A stretch of 60,845 nucleotides of DNA from Seiridium cupressi (taxonomy: Eukaryota; Ascomycota; Sordariomycetes; Amphisphaeriales; Sporocadaceae), in assembly GCA_036674765.1 (NCBI GenBank), contig JARVKI010000035.1, positions 6,775-67,619 on the forward strand. The letters are read 5' to 3'. Each line of letters begins with the position of its first letter. Positions within the stretch are counted from its first letter, which is position 1. Shown piece after piece: positions 32,267 through 44,003 of this stretch. The position numbers and the translations under genes are program-made. The notes beneath the pieces were generated by a model, which worked only from the letters and a program-made list of their open reading frames with translations, searched no databases and was not told the origin of the DNA.

Positions 32267-32359
32267 GACCAAATTGAGTGATTAATTTGGAAATAACCTC
32301 ATTCCTATAATCAACTTCCTTCACGACGCGAGTTCCTGATCCCACCACCACCATACAAC

Positions 32360-32968
32360 ATGTCTGACAACTCCAAGATCGCAGTCCTTGATGTAAGTAA
32401 ACCCCGCTATGCAGCTATAGAATGAACATCTAACAAGGCGTACGTACAGTCGACTATTGTCGATAGACTGCCCACCTACTCCAAGACGCTCTTCGACGCC
32501 AAGGCCACGAAGAAGCTCACCTTTGAGCAGATCGCCAAGGAACTCGGACGTGGTGAAGTTGCCGTCGCAGCTCTCTTCTACGGCCAAGCCCAGGCGTCCC
32601 CAGAGGACATCGAGAAGCTGTCCAGCATCCTCAATGTGTCCAAGGAGAGCCTAGAGTCGTCGATGGGCGGGTTCCCAGACCGAGGCCGTGCCGGCCCCAT
32701 GCCGCCCGTGGAGCCGCTGATCTACCGGTTGTACGAGGTCGTGCAGAACTACGGCTATGCTTTCAAGGCCATCATGAACGAGAAGTTCGGCGACGGCATC
32801 ATGAGTGCGATTGCGTTCTCATCCAAGGTCGAGAAGGAGGTTGATCAGGACGGTGTCGCCTGGGTGAACATCACGCTGAGGGGCAAGTGGTAAGTGTTCC
32901 TGCCGGCTCATCTTCCTGGGACAATGTTACTAATTCGCACCCCCAGGTTACCCTTTACTCGCTTCTAG
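32360..32968 (+). CDS. cyn1: Cyanate hydratase (cyanase)
   Basis: Three exons, join(32360..32392, 32450..32889, 32947..32968), 164 aa. The terminal exons are only 33 and 22 nt. Borders are GTAAGT/CAG for both introns, with matching phases. It catalyses bicarbonate-dependent breakdown of cyanate to ammonia and CO2 in the cytosol. The N-terminal helical part ([20 protein letters not shown]) resembles a helix-turn-helix fold. The C-terminal catalytic domain has [19 protein letters not shown] and [11 protein letters not shown], which carry the conserved Arg, Glu and Ser of the active site. The end LRGKWLPFTRF is the family's standard C-terminus, which confirms the last mini-exon. Size is normal (about 156-165). 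The enzyme forms a decamer. Confidence 0.95.
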
Positions 32969-33920
32969 ATGTTACATGGCATGCTTGAATGAGCATATGC
33001 AAGGCTGCAGTTGGCATTTGTCTTAAACGTTATACCATTAGTCAGTATATACAAATCCTACCAGCTGTAATCAAAATGATCTTTCCCTACCTGGCGAGAT
33101 TATGTCACTTGATGCAAGCTGTTCAGAGTTACCACCGCCTCTTCTGCGGAGGCAATAATTCATGGTCTATATATTCGAATTGCAGGAAGCCAAGATTTCA
33201 TCTTGCTCACGTCTCCTAAATCCCCTCCTGCCCTATACAATTATTCAAGAGCCGCACATCTTATGTCCTTGTTGTGCTCAAAGACTATATGGGTCTAACC
33301 AAGATTGAACGCGTCCAACGCTTCCACATGCCCCCTTAGGCACCCGAGTACCACCACTGAAGACATGAGCAGCCACGAGGCGATGCCTGATCCACACTTC
33401 TAGCGACGACAACGAGGTCCGGACTGGCGTGGGTAGGATGATGTGCAGATATAGACCACGGACGCCTATTCGAAGGGTTGCTAAGCATTTCGATATTATC
33501 CAAGAACAAGCTTTCCACTGCTCTGCAGGCACTTGAATACATAGAGGAGGGCAGTTTCAATGTTGAGAAGTTTGGCACTTGTTGGCGAGCACGTGTTCAC
33601 AATTACGAGGTATTTCGTGGAGGAACAATATTTGTTTGGCCCGATGTTGGCTTTATGGTCGGAAAGAAACCGGCCTTCGAACCTTGCGTCCCGAGTATGT
33701 ATCGTCAACAAGGTCCTTACAAGTGTATTCTCGCTACCGTCCACGGCCCTGCTACATATGCTTTCGCGCTTAAAGTGTAAATGTTCGCCGCTCCGGAAGA
33801 CCCATTTTGGCTTATAATCAAAAAAAAAAAAATCCAATATCGCTAGACGCCGATTCCTTGATGCAGACCAGTCTATTACCAATACTCCCCAAGTAATACT
33901 GTACAAATACAAATCATGGC
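32969..33920. other. Intergenic, no gene recognised
   Basis: Overlapping frames on opposite strands at 33478-33912 have no domain. A 13-base A run starts at 33820. It contains the 3' flanks of convergent genes. Confidence 0.5.
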
Positions 33921-35413
33921 TTATATGTTCTGACCATGTAATGGTCGCGATTCCGTGTCGGAGCCCGACGATTTGGCTGTTTCATCGGGTTCCTCATGGC
34001 TCTCATGGTTGATGAACAAGAAGGATAGTAGGACGATACCAGCGCCCACCCAGTACAAGAAACTGGAAAATTGCTGGTATTGTATCATTTCTCCAATGAG
34101 GGATAAGGGTATTGTGAGTGAGAGGCCCACTGTTACAATCAGTGGAGTTGTCAACAGCATGGCATATGCCCATGACATGTCACTTATAAAAGACGAAATG
34201 GAGTTGAGCAGGATGATAATCCATACTTTTCCAGTCGGCGGCAATTCGAACTGGGCGCTTGTCAGTTGGGAGTTCAGCATGATCAAAAGAGCAGTGCAGC
34301 TTACCGTTTCCATGCCAGTGAAGTGCAGGATGAAGAAGACTGGCCATAAAAGTAGAACGTTGATTATGCCAACGAGCCCAAAGAATAGGGGCATGCTGAC
34401 CCTATCCTCGTCACCAACCCGTACCTTCATTACGGTGACATAGAGCCCATAGACTACGGCACTGATGAGGGCCATCAAGTCGCCAATAGCGATCTGCTGT
34501 TGGGTCTTGTGAGGAAAGTTTCCTCGATCGGCATCGTTGTCCTTGCCCGACAGATCGACAAGCGAGATCAATATAATGCCGGCCAGCGAGGCCATGACGC
34601 CAATCAACTTCCGCACAGAGAACGGCTCGACCTTCATCCATGCGCAGAAGACCAACGTCCAAACGCTGCTCGTCGAAGTCAGAATCGTGACGCTGCCGAC
34701 GCTCGTGTACTGCAGACAAGCAGACGCAAAGTAGTTTGCAAAGAACCACAGCATGCAGAATTCCAAGCTCAGCCATGCCGTTTCCCGCAGGCCCAGCTTT
34801 TCTACTGGTTTCGGTATATCGACGGCTTCGAAACTGCCTTCATCGTCTACCAAGAGCCGCTCGCCGGCTGTCAAATCGTCATCGCCGGCATCCTCTGCTT
34901 TCAGTCGCTCCATGTTGAAAGGGCGCAGCGACTTCTCCCGCCATGCCTGCTTCAGCCTCTCTTGCGCCTGCCCAAACCCTCCGTTTTGGTGAATGTATTT
35001 GATCGAAATGGGTATCATCGAAATCGCAAACATGGACGTATTTACATAGACGACAAAAAAGGGCTTGTCGTAGGTGTGATCGGAGAAAATGTACTGCGGT
35101 CCCTCTCCATCAGTATTCAGGCATTTCGTATTGCGGATGTGGTCGAGTTTGATCCGGCGCAACTTACACTAGCAAGGAAATTCGAAGCGGTCCACAAGAA
35201 CACGGTCACCAGTAGGCAAGCAAGGCCTAAAGTTCTCCTCGCAAGTTTCATGTAGCCGGGTTTCCGCGACGCACTTGATGCCACGCTTCTTCGCGACATG
35301 AAGGATGCTGATAGATCCTCCATCGGTGTTTCCAGCGGCTCTGAAGACCTCCTACTCGCACGGCCTATCTCTGGCTCCGCCTCGGAAGAGAAGAATGGCT
35401 CCGTTGATGCCAT
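33921..35413 (-). CDS. SLC35F-type (DMT superfamily) membrane transporter
   Basis: Two exons, complement(join(33921..35093, 35168..35413)), 472 aa. The 74-bp intron GTAAGT...CAG joins WTASNFLAS to YIFSDHTYDKPFFVVYVN, the expected family sequence. The start is the first ATG (MASTEPFFSSEAEPE); the longer frame opens at a GTG. Ten hydrophobic spans are visible, in the two-repeat EamA layout: LGLACLLVTVFLWTA, FFVVYVNTSMFAISMIPI, LSLEFCMLWFFANYFAS, SVTILTSTSSVWTLVFCAW and onward to FLYWVGAGIVLLSFLFI. It is closest in appearance to fungal vacuolar/Golgi SLC35F relatives such as yeast YML018C/Thi74. The transported compound is not known; thiamine- and nucleotide-sugar-related roles have been discussed for the family. 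A cytosolic loop (about 130-190) is acidic and variable. Confidence 0.9.
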
Positions 35414-36205
35414 GATGCTGATTTTGTTGTCAGCCACAAGGTAGTCCTCTGTCGGTCAATAAACACGACACGGATAACTCGGGTTCAGGTGCCGTCTACC
35501 CGTGATGAGTATGACGACATTTGTCGGGTTATGGATCGGAGGGGAGTCGAGCGAGCAATCTACGTTCATATGAGGAACTAAAAATGAGAGTCGCAAGTCT
35601 GGCGGATATCGAAAGGAATGACAGAGCATGCAGCAGTTTGATGTGTCAATAACTTGAAGTCGGCGTTCCTGGGACACGAGACACAGACCCCTGGAGCCAG
35701 GGACGGATCCAGTAAGCCGTAAGTAGCCCGGTGATCCTCTGGCGCCACACCACCTAAATTGGGCTACTATGACACACCTCTGTGTGTAGGTACATGGTCC
35801 TAGCAGCATGTGAATGGTGGGAAGCAATTACTGGTAACCCAAAGGCCTGATTTGATGCAAAGCAGCACAACATCATTGAGCAAAAGACTACTGGTTTGGT
35901 ATGCCTGGTGATTGGTTTCTAACTATGACTATTGGACCTTGTGTATCTTGCATAGCCTATAGAAGGTCCCATCTATTGACCATGAACTGAGAAGCATTGC
36001 AACTGCTAATGACCAACAGCGTACCGTCCGTCAAGACTGAACCTGGAAAGCCAAATCTTGGACAATGGGACCGAAGGCATAGTTCGATTACATAACATAT
36101 GCTTGCAGCTAAGCTATAACGCCGAAGGAAATGCGCAATAAACCCCCGATGGTCGAGAGGCCAACTTGGTGTTCGTAATGAATTTGTCACCGGTTGCGAC
36201 ATGTC
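35414..36205. other. Intergenic, no gene recognised
   Basis: This holds the promoter of the transporter gene and the 3' flank of YPT7. The minus-strand frames 35456-35827 and 35957-36202 lack any recognisable content. Confidence 0.5.
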
Positions 36206-37198
36206 TTAGCATGAGCATCCATCTCGATCATTCTCAATGTGAATGTTGATGGGGTCCTGGAAGTCGCCGCTAAACTCCTCGGATTCCTCCTGAGCAAGAG
36301 CGTTTCTTGCGATAACTAGAACAATTTTAGCCACTGAATCATGGGTCGGACATGAGAACCGGCCTACCTTCGAAAGCCTGTTCAACATTGATGGCTTCCT
36401 TTGCACTAGTCTCAAAGTACGGAATGTCGCCTTTGGAATGGCAGAAAGTTGCTGCTCTCTTACTTGAGATCTGGGATTGAATGGTTAGACTAGTATTTAC
36501 GAGACGACGCGGGAAGCAGACTCACAACTCTCTTGCTCTCCTCGACGTCGATCTTGTTTCCCAGAACAACCTATCCATGTGGTCAGTCGAGTGTACGTGT
36601 TGTCAAGGTTAGGATGTACGCACAAATGGGAAGTTCTCGGGATCCCGTGGCGATGCCTGGATCAAGAACTCATCTCTCCAGCTGTCGAGAGCGTCGAAAC
36701 TCTTCGAGTTGTTCACATCAAATACCAATACACAGCAGTCGGCGCCCCTGTAGAATGCGACACCTAGAGATTGGAAGCGTTCTTGGCCAGCCGTGTCCCA
36801 TAGCTAGGCCTAATCAGTACTTGGACCTGCCAGCTCAACGGGGTGTCCCTTACCTGCATGGTCACTTGCCGGTCGTCGACTAGAACCTCTCGCGTCAGGA
36901 AATCGGCACCGATCGTGGCCTTGTAGCTGGCGCTGAACTTTTTGTTGACCTGTCGGGAGACTCCACATCAGCATGCCATGTTGCGCAGTCTTTGATCTCG
37001 TGCTGGCGTTGCAGGCGCCCCGATCATGGGTATGGGTAGATGCATGAACGTACATATTGGTTCATCAAACTCGTCTTGCCTACACCGCTATCCCCAAGGA
37101 TAATGACCTAGAATAGAAGGACCAGTGTCAGTGATTCAACGCCGCGATGCATGGCGGGATCGAAATACCTTCAAGAGTACCTTCTTCCTAGAAGCCAT
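36206..37198 (-). CDS. YPT7: Rab7-type GTPase Ypt7
   Basis: Seven exons, complement(join(36206..36315, 36368..36470, 36526..36570, 36624..36803, 36854..36949, 37054..37107, 37169..37198)), 205 aa. All six introns are GT-AG with correct phase. The complete G-domain is present: GDSGVGKT (15-22), effector loop [16 protein letters not shown] (62-68, Gln67), NKID (125-128), ETSAKEA. The C-terminus ends CSC, the double geranylgeranylation site. It is a membrane-anchored switch controlling fusion at late endosomes and vacuoles through the HOPS complex. The length and C-terminal region match Ypt7 rather than Ypt1 or Ypt5 types. Intron density is high for a 205-aa protein, which hides it from simple open-frame scans. 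Confidence 0.96.
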
Positions 37199-37824
37199 AA
37201 TGAAGATAAAAGGCGGTACTCGGCAAGGGAGAGAGGCTGGTTCACTACCGACGATGTTGCCGGCCAATTACTTCGGAGTAGGTTGTGTCCACCCAACTGT
37301 CCTTGCAGGGCGTAGTGGCTATTCGATGTCGAGAAGAGGAGAGCCGGAGTCGGCGAAGTGTTGGCAAGTTTGTTGTTGTTGATGGGAAGGCTGCAATCTT
37401 ATCGAAGAAGCTCCAAAGCACGAGGTACAGTACCTGTAGTGGGTTCGGTCATGTTATCAACCCGCCGTCATTGACCCAGCTCGTCACAACGTGACCAACA
37501 GGCCCAAGCGTTACCGTAACCTAGGCTGATGGTTTCGCCCCGTTACAACGGTATCTGCATAAACAATCTTTGTAGATTCAACTACAGCAATACGGTCACA
37601 CTTTTTAACCTGTTCCGAAATCTGACACAGGCGATATGCGTATGGAATCCGTGCTGGAAAAAATCCCTCATCTCAGACATGAGCAATGACCTAGAGCATA
37701 GTACAGGCAGACTTATCATGAATCAAAATGGATTTCTTCTTTGAATGCGCCAGGGGGGTACTAAAATCCTGCACGCCCGGAAACCAAAAACTCCAGAATG
37801 CATAACGAGTACATCAACTCTCTT
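37199..37824. other. Intergenic, no gene recognised
   Basis: Upstream flank of YPT7 and downstream flank of EBP2. Short frames only. Confidence 0.5.
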
Positions 37825-39152
37825 TTATCGCTTCTGAGTACCAGCATTTCTTCTGGCCTTTCCTAATCTGGCCGTCTTTGCTGGCTTGCCCTTTACACCC
37901 GTCTTCATCCTCTTGGCGCTAAAGCCACTCATATCTGCACTGCTCACAGCATCTCCTGACTTGGAGTGTCGCTTCTTACCACCAAATCCATACTTCTCGT
38001 TCTTCTTCTGTCGCTTTGCGTTGGCTCCGCCCTCTCGGGTACCTCGGCTGAACGACGTCTGGCCGTTGTGCTTCTTGAGCTCGTTGTCAACTCCAACATC
38101 GAACAGATCGGCTTCATTCGTGCCAACATCTCCTGAAGACTCTTGACGCTCTGCGAATATGTTAGCCAGTGAAATTATGCAAATTAGGGGCCAAGGGACG
38201 CACTCCTCTTCAAAGACTTAATTTTTTCCAACGTATCGCGCTTAGTCTTCTGGCGCTCCTGAAGCTTGGCGACTTGCACCTGTTTGCCGAACTTCTTGAG
38301 ATCCCTTAGCTTACGAGCTTCGCTGGAGGCCTTCTTTGCAGACGCTTCCTCCACCAGCTTTGCTTTCACCTTCTCCATGTGGCCATCATCCTTTACCATC
38401 TCAGCAAAATAATCATTGGGACGGCTGAAGGGCACGCCTTCGGCCTTGAACAGGCTGCGCGCTTTCTTGGCGGCTTCGAGCGACTGCTTGTAGAAGGCTA
38501 GCTCTCGCTTCAAGTCGTCTTGGATGTCCTCAATGCCGTCCGCAGTCGGCTCAGTGCTTACTACGATCTGGTGGCTCGCAAAAGGGACTGATTTGTCGGT
38601 GGGTATTGAAATGCGGTTTAACGACGCAAGAAGAGCGGAAGTGTTGTTGATGGTGAGCCTGGTGTGGGGTATCAAATCTTCCTTCTCGTCATCAGGCAGG
38701 TCCTCCAGGTCGGACATTGGGATGTCTTCGTCGTCCTCCTCATCTTCATCTTCCTCCTCGTCGTCTTCCGCTTCGTCCTTCTTCTTGGGCTTTGACGTTA
38801 TAGCATTGGCAAACTTGAGAATGGGCTTAGCCTTGCGCACAAGCTTCTCTTCCATCTCGACCTCCGACTCGCTACTGGACTCGTCGTTCAACGGGATTGA
38901 TTGTCCCGTGACTTCCTCGTCGTCACTCTCGTCGTCATCCGAGACGGGAGCGCCGCCTTCATCTTCGTCGTCGTCGGCGCTTTCCCAGTCAGGATCATCG
39001 CCGTTCTGAGTCGACTTTGCCCCGCCATTGGTTCTGGGTTTCGGTCCCTTCTTCTTGGCTGCTTCTTTGGCTGCTTTCTTCTGATGCTGCTTCTGGAAGT
39101 CGACGCCCTTTTCGGCCGCAAGGGCCATCTTCAGTTTGCTTTTGGTGACCAT
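37825..39152 (-). CDS. EBP2: Nucleolar 60S biogenesis factor Ebp2
   Basis: Two exons, complement(join(37825..38150, 38204..39152)), 424 aa, with a 53-bp intron (GTGCGT...CAG). The N-terminal half is acidic and low in complexity (runs of Asp/Glu at about 50-150). The conserved core starts near DIQDDLKRELAFYKQSLEAA and continues through GVPFSRPNDYFAEMVKDD and a basic coiled stretch. The second exon supplies the conserved end: NEKYGFGGKKRHSKSGDAVS, then a Lys/Arg-rich tail. Without splicing the protein would end in six unrelated residues. Ebp2 acts in pre-60S assembly and 27S pre-rRNA processing in the nucleolus with Brx1 and Rrs1. The Ser-rich frame on the opposite strand (38524-39009) is the antisense of the acidic tract. 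Confidence 0.94.
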
Positions 39153-42100
39153 GATTGCGGCTGTGGATTATCAAGGTCCAGACTGGCGTTGTAGGTTTGG
39201 CGACAATCTCGAGCTTCAGCGGTTCCAAATTTTGGGGCTACCAGAACTTTTTCTGCCAATCTGAGCAGGGGGGGGGGGGTTTGCAGATTTAGTGGTACAC
39301 CGCTTTCGCTGGTGGGGCAATTGGGCGCTGGCTCCTACATACATACATGCATATCTACAGTAACCTTGAAATTCGATAAGATTGAAACAAGTCAGCTTCA
39401 AGTATCCATTCTAGCTTTAATCATTGTTCAAGGAATCGAATTCCACCCTTGTATCAGTCGTATCTACGCGCCCCGTATGATATCCTTGCACGGTATCTTC
39501 GGCACCGACCGAGCTTTCACTGTTAGCATATGTATGTGTTCTGAAGAACATTACTTGTGCATGCAGACCAATTATCTGCCCTTTCTAAAACTCGAGGCTA
39601 CCTCAATATCGTTTTGACTGAAACCCTAGCCGCTTATGTGCTATTGGCTATGTTACTGCTGAGTAGCTTGACCAGCATGTCCGAATCCCAATTACCAGCC
39701 ACGAGTTGGCGGCCAATCATCCTAAGTACTTGTTATATCCCATGGATCAGGTTGTATTCATATCCTCGAACCCAAATAGGATAAGACAAGCAACCAGTAC
39801 GTAGCAACCTATACGTTCACGTTAAATAGTAAGCTATATTCAAAAGCCTGGTGAGAATAATTTTGCATCTGATTTGGAAACAATTGATCAAGCTGCAACG
39901 CGATCGAGGTCAGAAGTCAGTCTACTCTCATTCCTGAGTTTCAAGAGCCTTTAGCCATCTAACGTTCTTACTCTTATACAAGACCATAATCACGAATAGG
40001 GGGATATGAATTCCAAGCTAAGAATTTTGCCATCCGGCAAGACTATGCCTGACAACGGAAATATTGGAAGCAAATGGTTCAGATCTCTCGATGCGACGAC
40101 AAAGAACACATGGCTTTCCAGACTCAAATTATATTCCATGCTATATAATCGAGGGCAGCCCGTGTCGAAATTTCGGCAAACTTTTGCCATTAACCACAGA
40201 GTAAGGTGATCTGGGTGATTCTCGAGACTTTATACAAATTTTAAAAATCCCCTCGTTTGTCTTTCAACAGAAGATAGCACTCATCATTTTACAGACTTAC
40301 AATGACATTGGCATTCTTCATTTTCAGTAGGATTATTAGTATTCTTATTAAGCACACTTTCCCCAGAGAACAAATTTAGGCAGCCTAAAGATTCTCTTAG
40401 CCCAAAGGCGTTATAAGAAAATTAGTATCATATAAAGAATAATACAAAGAGGGTTCCTCGCACAATGGCCCCAAGCAATGAATTTAGGAACGTATGTCAC
40501 TACATTGTAAGCTTCTCGAGCAATACAGGTCTATCCTCAGAAGCTCGCTTGGTCAAGCAGTCCGGAGCTGTTACAAAGGACTAGATGGGAGTGGTATAAG
40601 TTATAATGGGTTGTTATAAGTTAAGATGTAAAGTAATGTATCAAGCAGTTACATTATTGTGGTTTCCGGACCACATCTCTAGGTAGGAGTACGTTCTTGT
40701 CGTGCTGGTGGACTGACCATCGCCATGGCATATAAGGAGAACAGTGATTGAGGCTGGAATGGCCCATCCAAGACAGTATCTGTCCCTTGCGTTATTCCTT
40801 TTTTGTAATCCCACCTAGATCTAAGATGGAAGTTTCCATATGGACCGTCCCGTTTGGTATATTGTAGCAGCCAATGTGTATTGAACGCTCAAACCTTAAA
40901 AAGCCCGCCAGGGGACTGATCTACAGGGACCACAGTGGAGATACCCCGCCAAGCAGAAATCCATGCTCGCCATAATGGGAATTTGGCGAGCTTTCCGACT
41001 TGACGCCTTCCGAGTCACAGAACGATACCGCATTGATTTTGATCCTGCGGGCCTGGTCTTTCGTCCAAACGACAAAGATGCTGCTGAAATAGTTACAGCA
41101 GCCGTTGAAAGAGACGTGCGACAGACGCCAACAGCCAACATTGAAGCCGTCGATACAAGGTCCAAACTTGGCGAGGTAGCACGCAATCTCCTATAACTTC
41201 TGAGCGTACAATGTAACGAAAAACAGGATAGGCGCTACCCTACGGATCGTACTTGCGGGCGAAGATCGTATATTCTCGGGTGACTTCCAAGTGACTCGGA
41301 GGCGGCTGGCGGCTCCCTGTGAATAGGTTCTAGAACTTAGGCTTGGCGCGAGATGCGGCCAGTGCCGCGGGCGGTCCCTCTTACCATATCCGTCCAGGGC
41401 AGGCCCCACTGACCCAGTCATATGGCTCGCCGCTCGAGGCGTGATGATGTCGTTTACTGTGGGCGCGAAGCGACTGGCAGGCTGGCAGTTATGCCTTTTC
41501 TTTTCCGCCCTGTGCTACTTTGGAAAAAGCGCGTAATTAGCCCAACGACCTGCGATTCATGCACCGATTGGGCCCACGTCTCGTGTGCCTGGAAATCATG
41601 ACTAGGCCTTCTTCATTATCTTTGGTTATCCCGAAGTCGACCACTCTAGTTGCACGTGCAGTGTGCCATTCGTGAATCTGCCTGATACTTCAAGTCAGTC
41701 GACTAGGCCTCACAATTGGCTCTGGCATGTTTCCAGCGAGGGTGATCCAGTTCCAGCTTATTCTTTGGTCACGAATGACGCTTGCGCTCCTTACACTGGA
41801 CTTTTCGGTTTTTTGGCAGCCGGTTGAGCAAGTTCGGCCTACAAGGGACTCGGAGTCTCCGAACGAGAGATCGGTCCTGTCAGTTCTGTCGGGGTTCTGT
41901 ATACTCGGCCTCATTTGACCACCGCTCAAGGCAGTCGCTACCAGGCGATCACGGGTTGCTATAACCCGTGGAAACTGCGAATAGCTGTACTGGCGCGCAG
42001 AGGTGTTTTTCCACGTTGCGACTCCTTTGAGTTGGACAGTTTTTGGCCATATGACTACACCCTTACGGCGCAGCCTAGTCATTCGTTTCCGGGAGGATTC

Positions 42101-42278
42101 TATTCAGTCGCCTTCATAACAACCGACTTCAGCCAAGATTGTCTATCACCTCCATTCCTAAAATATCCTACCCTGACTTCCTCAGTACATCTAGAACCCT
42201 AACCATACCCCCAGCGCGTGTGCAAAACTATTCTCTGGTTTTGCCACCACTCTCGGAGTTTTGCTTGTCGTTGGCATA
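39153..42278. other. 3.1-kb gene-poor, partly AT-rich stretch
   Basis: No supported gene. Roughly 39,780-40,700 is AT-rich with frequent stops. Frames at 40896-41196 and 41690-42202 overlap on opposite strands and have no domain. The right end is the promoter of the haem oxygenase-like gene. Confidence 0.45.
39268..39279. repeat. Poly-G tract, 12 bp
   Basis: An uninterrupted run of 12 G lies 116 bp upstream of the EBP2 start codon, reading as poly-C in the direction of EBP2 transcription. Confidence 0.9.
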
Positions 42279-43417
42279 ATGTCTTCAGAAACGCAGGAAA
42301 CAGCACGGTCTCTCGGAGACTCTATAAACATTGCAACGAGGTCCATCCACACCACCCTCAACAAGCTCATCATTGGCCGGCTTCCACTGGCTATTCCTCC
42401 CGAGGCCCAGGATCCCTCAAATTACGTTTCTGGACTCCTTTATATCACACCTATATATATCGCCTTTGAGTCATCCTGGCGAGTAATATTGAAGCTGCCG
42501 ACTGCGAAGGAGACCGACCAAGTTTCGGATAGTCATTCGTGCGAGGCCTGCAACTCATCATCGGCAATTCACCATACTCCAAACGCATTGGACGCTCCTC
42601 ATAAGGCTACAGTTTGCAGCAGGGTGCAATCGCTCCTCGAGCACGTACACACGGCCGACTTAGAGAGGACAGAGTCTCTGAAACGAGATATCGGATCAAT
42701 CACTGGCTGGTCACCCGAGGTCCTCGAGCAACAGCTTGCGTCCGCAAGTGACTCGTCTTTTCTCTCAGCCTTTACCGAACATATACGCCAGTCCGTCCTG
42801 GACCGCCCGCATGTCCTCCTTGCTTATGCATGGGTTCTATATATGGCACTTTTCAGCGGCGGACGCTTCATCAAAGCTTCCTTGTCTAGGCTTGATCCGG
42901 GCTTCTGGACTGCCAATCTCGGGGCACATGCATCGAGCAAGGAAATCGATGATCTGCCGCTGAATTTCTTTACCTTCGATGGGCCTGACGGAGGCGACGA
43001 GATCAAGCTGTCGTTCAAGAAGCGCCTAGCTGAGTCGGAGTTGCTTTTGACCAACGAGGAGCGAGATGATGTCGTCGCCGAGGCAAAGCGCATCTTCGAG
43101 TTCATGATCGAGATTGTCAGTGAGCTTGATGGCGTCTGTAGAACGGAACCAGAGGTGAAGCAAGTGCAAGAGGAAGAGAGCATCATGTGGCGCATGAGTA
43201 GATTGTTAGGTCTGAGGACGAGGGATAGTGAGTAGCTCTCACGAACCCCTTATCCCCATTCTTGCATTTTTAGCCCCATGATACAAACTCCTGTCCGTGA
43301 TCTTCTTTTTCTATTCGATGCTGATGCCAGACAACTGCAGGCGTTGTAGTGACAAAGGAGCGGAAGGCGTGGGCGAACTTCCTCAAGGGACAGGGCGAAG
43401 ACCGGGAGGAAGACTAG
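42279..43417 (+). CDS. Haem oxygenase-like protein
   Basis: Two exons, join(42279..43227, 43341..43417), 341 aa. The start is the first ATG; the longer frame opens at a TTG. The intron of 113 bp (GTGAGT...GCAG, CTGAT branch) replaces a short end (RDSE) by a 25-residue charged end, VVVTKERKAWANFLKGQ and then an acidic tail. This splice is likely but not certain. The N-terminal segment SINIATRSIHTTLNKLI holds the candidate haem-ligand His24. The segment RPHVLLAYAWVLYMALFSGGRFIKA corresponds to the conserved distal helix with the Gly-rich kink. Proteins of this fold cleave haem to biliverdin, CO and iron, but fungal paralogues vary and activity is not proven here. No membrane tail is visible. 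Confidence 0.8.
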
Positions 43418-44003
43418 GAGGACTGGGAAGGCAGTTCGGCAGAAGGCGACGAAGAGGGTGTAGAGACCACACTGCCTTGTTGGCACGGCGAAAGCGACGA
43501 CAAGGATAAGCACTTGCACTTTATGGAGTCCGGACGAGGACGGGATGAAGCTGGGACGGCGGCTTTGCATGAGCATGAGGATATGACATGAGCATACATT
43601 TGGTCTGATGGTTGCATTGCGTACACGATACCCCCAGGATAGATTCCCATTCGACATTCTAGAGAGAGCATTATAGCCAGACTTGTTTAACCCTTGAGAC
43701 CTACGGTTCTTTTCGGCCGCACGTCAAAGGTATCATTAATAATCAGTATGATTAGACGCTGCCTCAAAGGAACACAAAATCGAATGAATTTATGATACAT
43801 CATCTCGTAATTAAATTCCTGGCTGCGACCAGCCAAAACTCCTAGGACGCTAACATGCCATGCAGCAAAGGCCCAAACATGCTCTACGGGTATTTAGACA
43901 AACAAACCATGACGCCTGCTCTCCACCCCGCGCCTGGGGAATACCCATACATAGGCCAAAAAATAGCGCTCAAAAAGTGCCATCTCTCACCACTCACGTC
44001 TTG
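43418..44003. other. Intergenic between convergent genes
   Basis: 3' flanks of the haem oxygenase-like gene and CDT2. No feature recognised. Confidence 0.5.

Larger units (their letters stand above)
29005..32359. other. 3.35-kb gene-poor stretch
   Basis: No supported gene. Numerous short frames overlap each other on both strands. It includes a 7-copy octamer tandem repeat (30417-30472). The last 100 bp hold the cyanase promoter. Confidence 0.45.

Noticed and set aside
33478..33912. Opposed frames of 100 and 138 codons
   Set aside because: Mutually antisense, no domain, no start context or introns; region between convergent genes.
38524..39009. 161-codon poly-Ser plus-strand frame
   Set aside because: Antisense of the acidic GAN/GAY-rich tract of EBP2.
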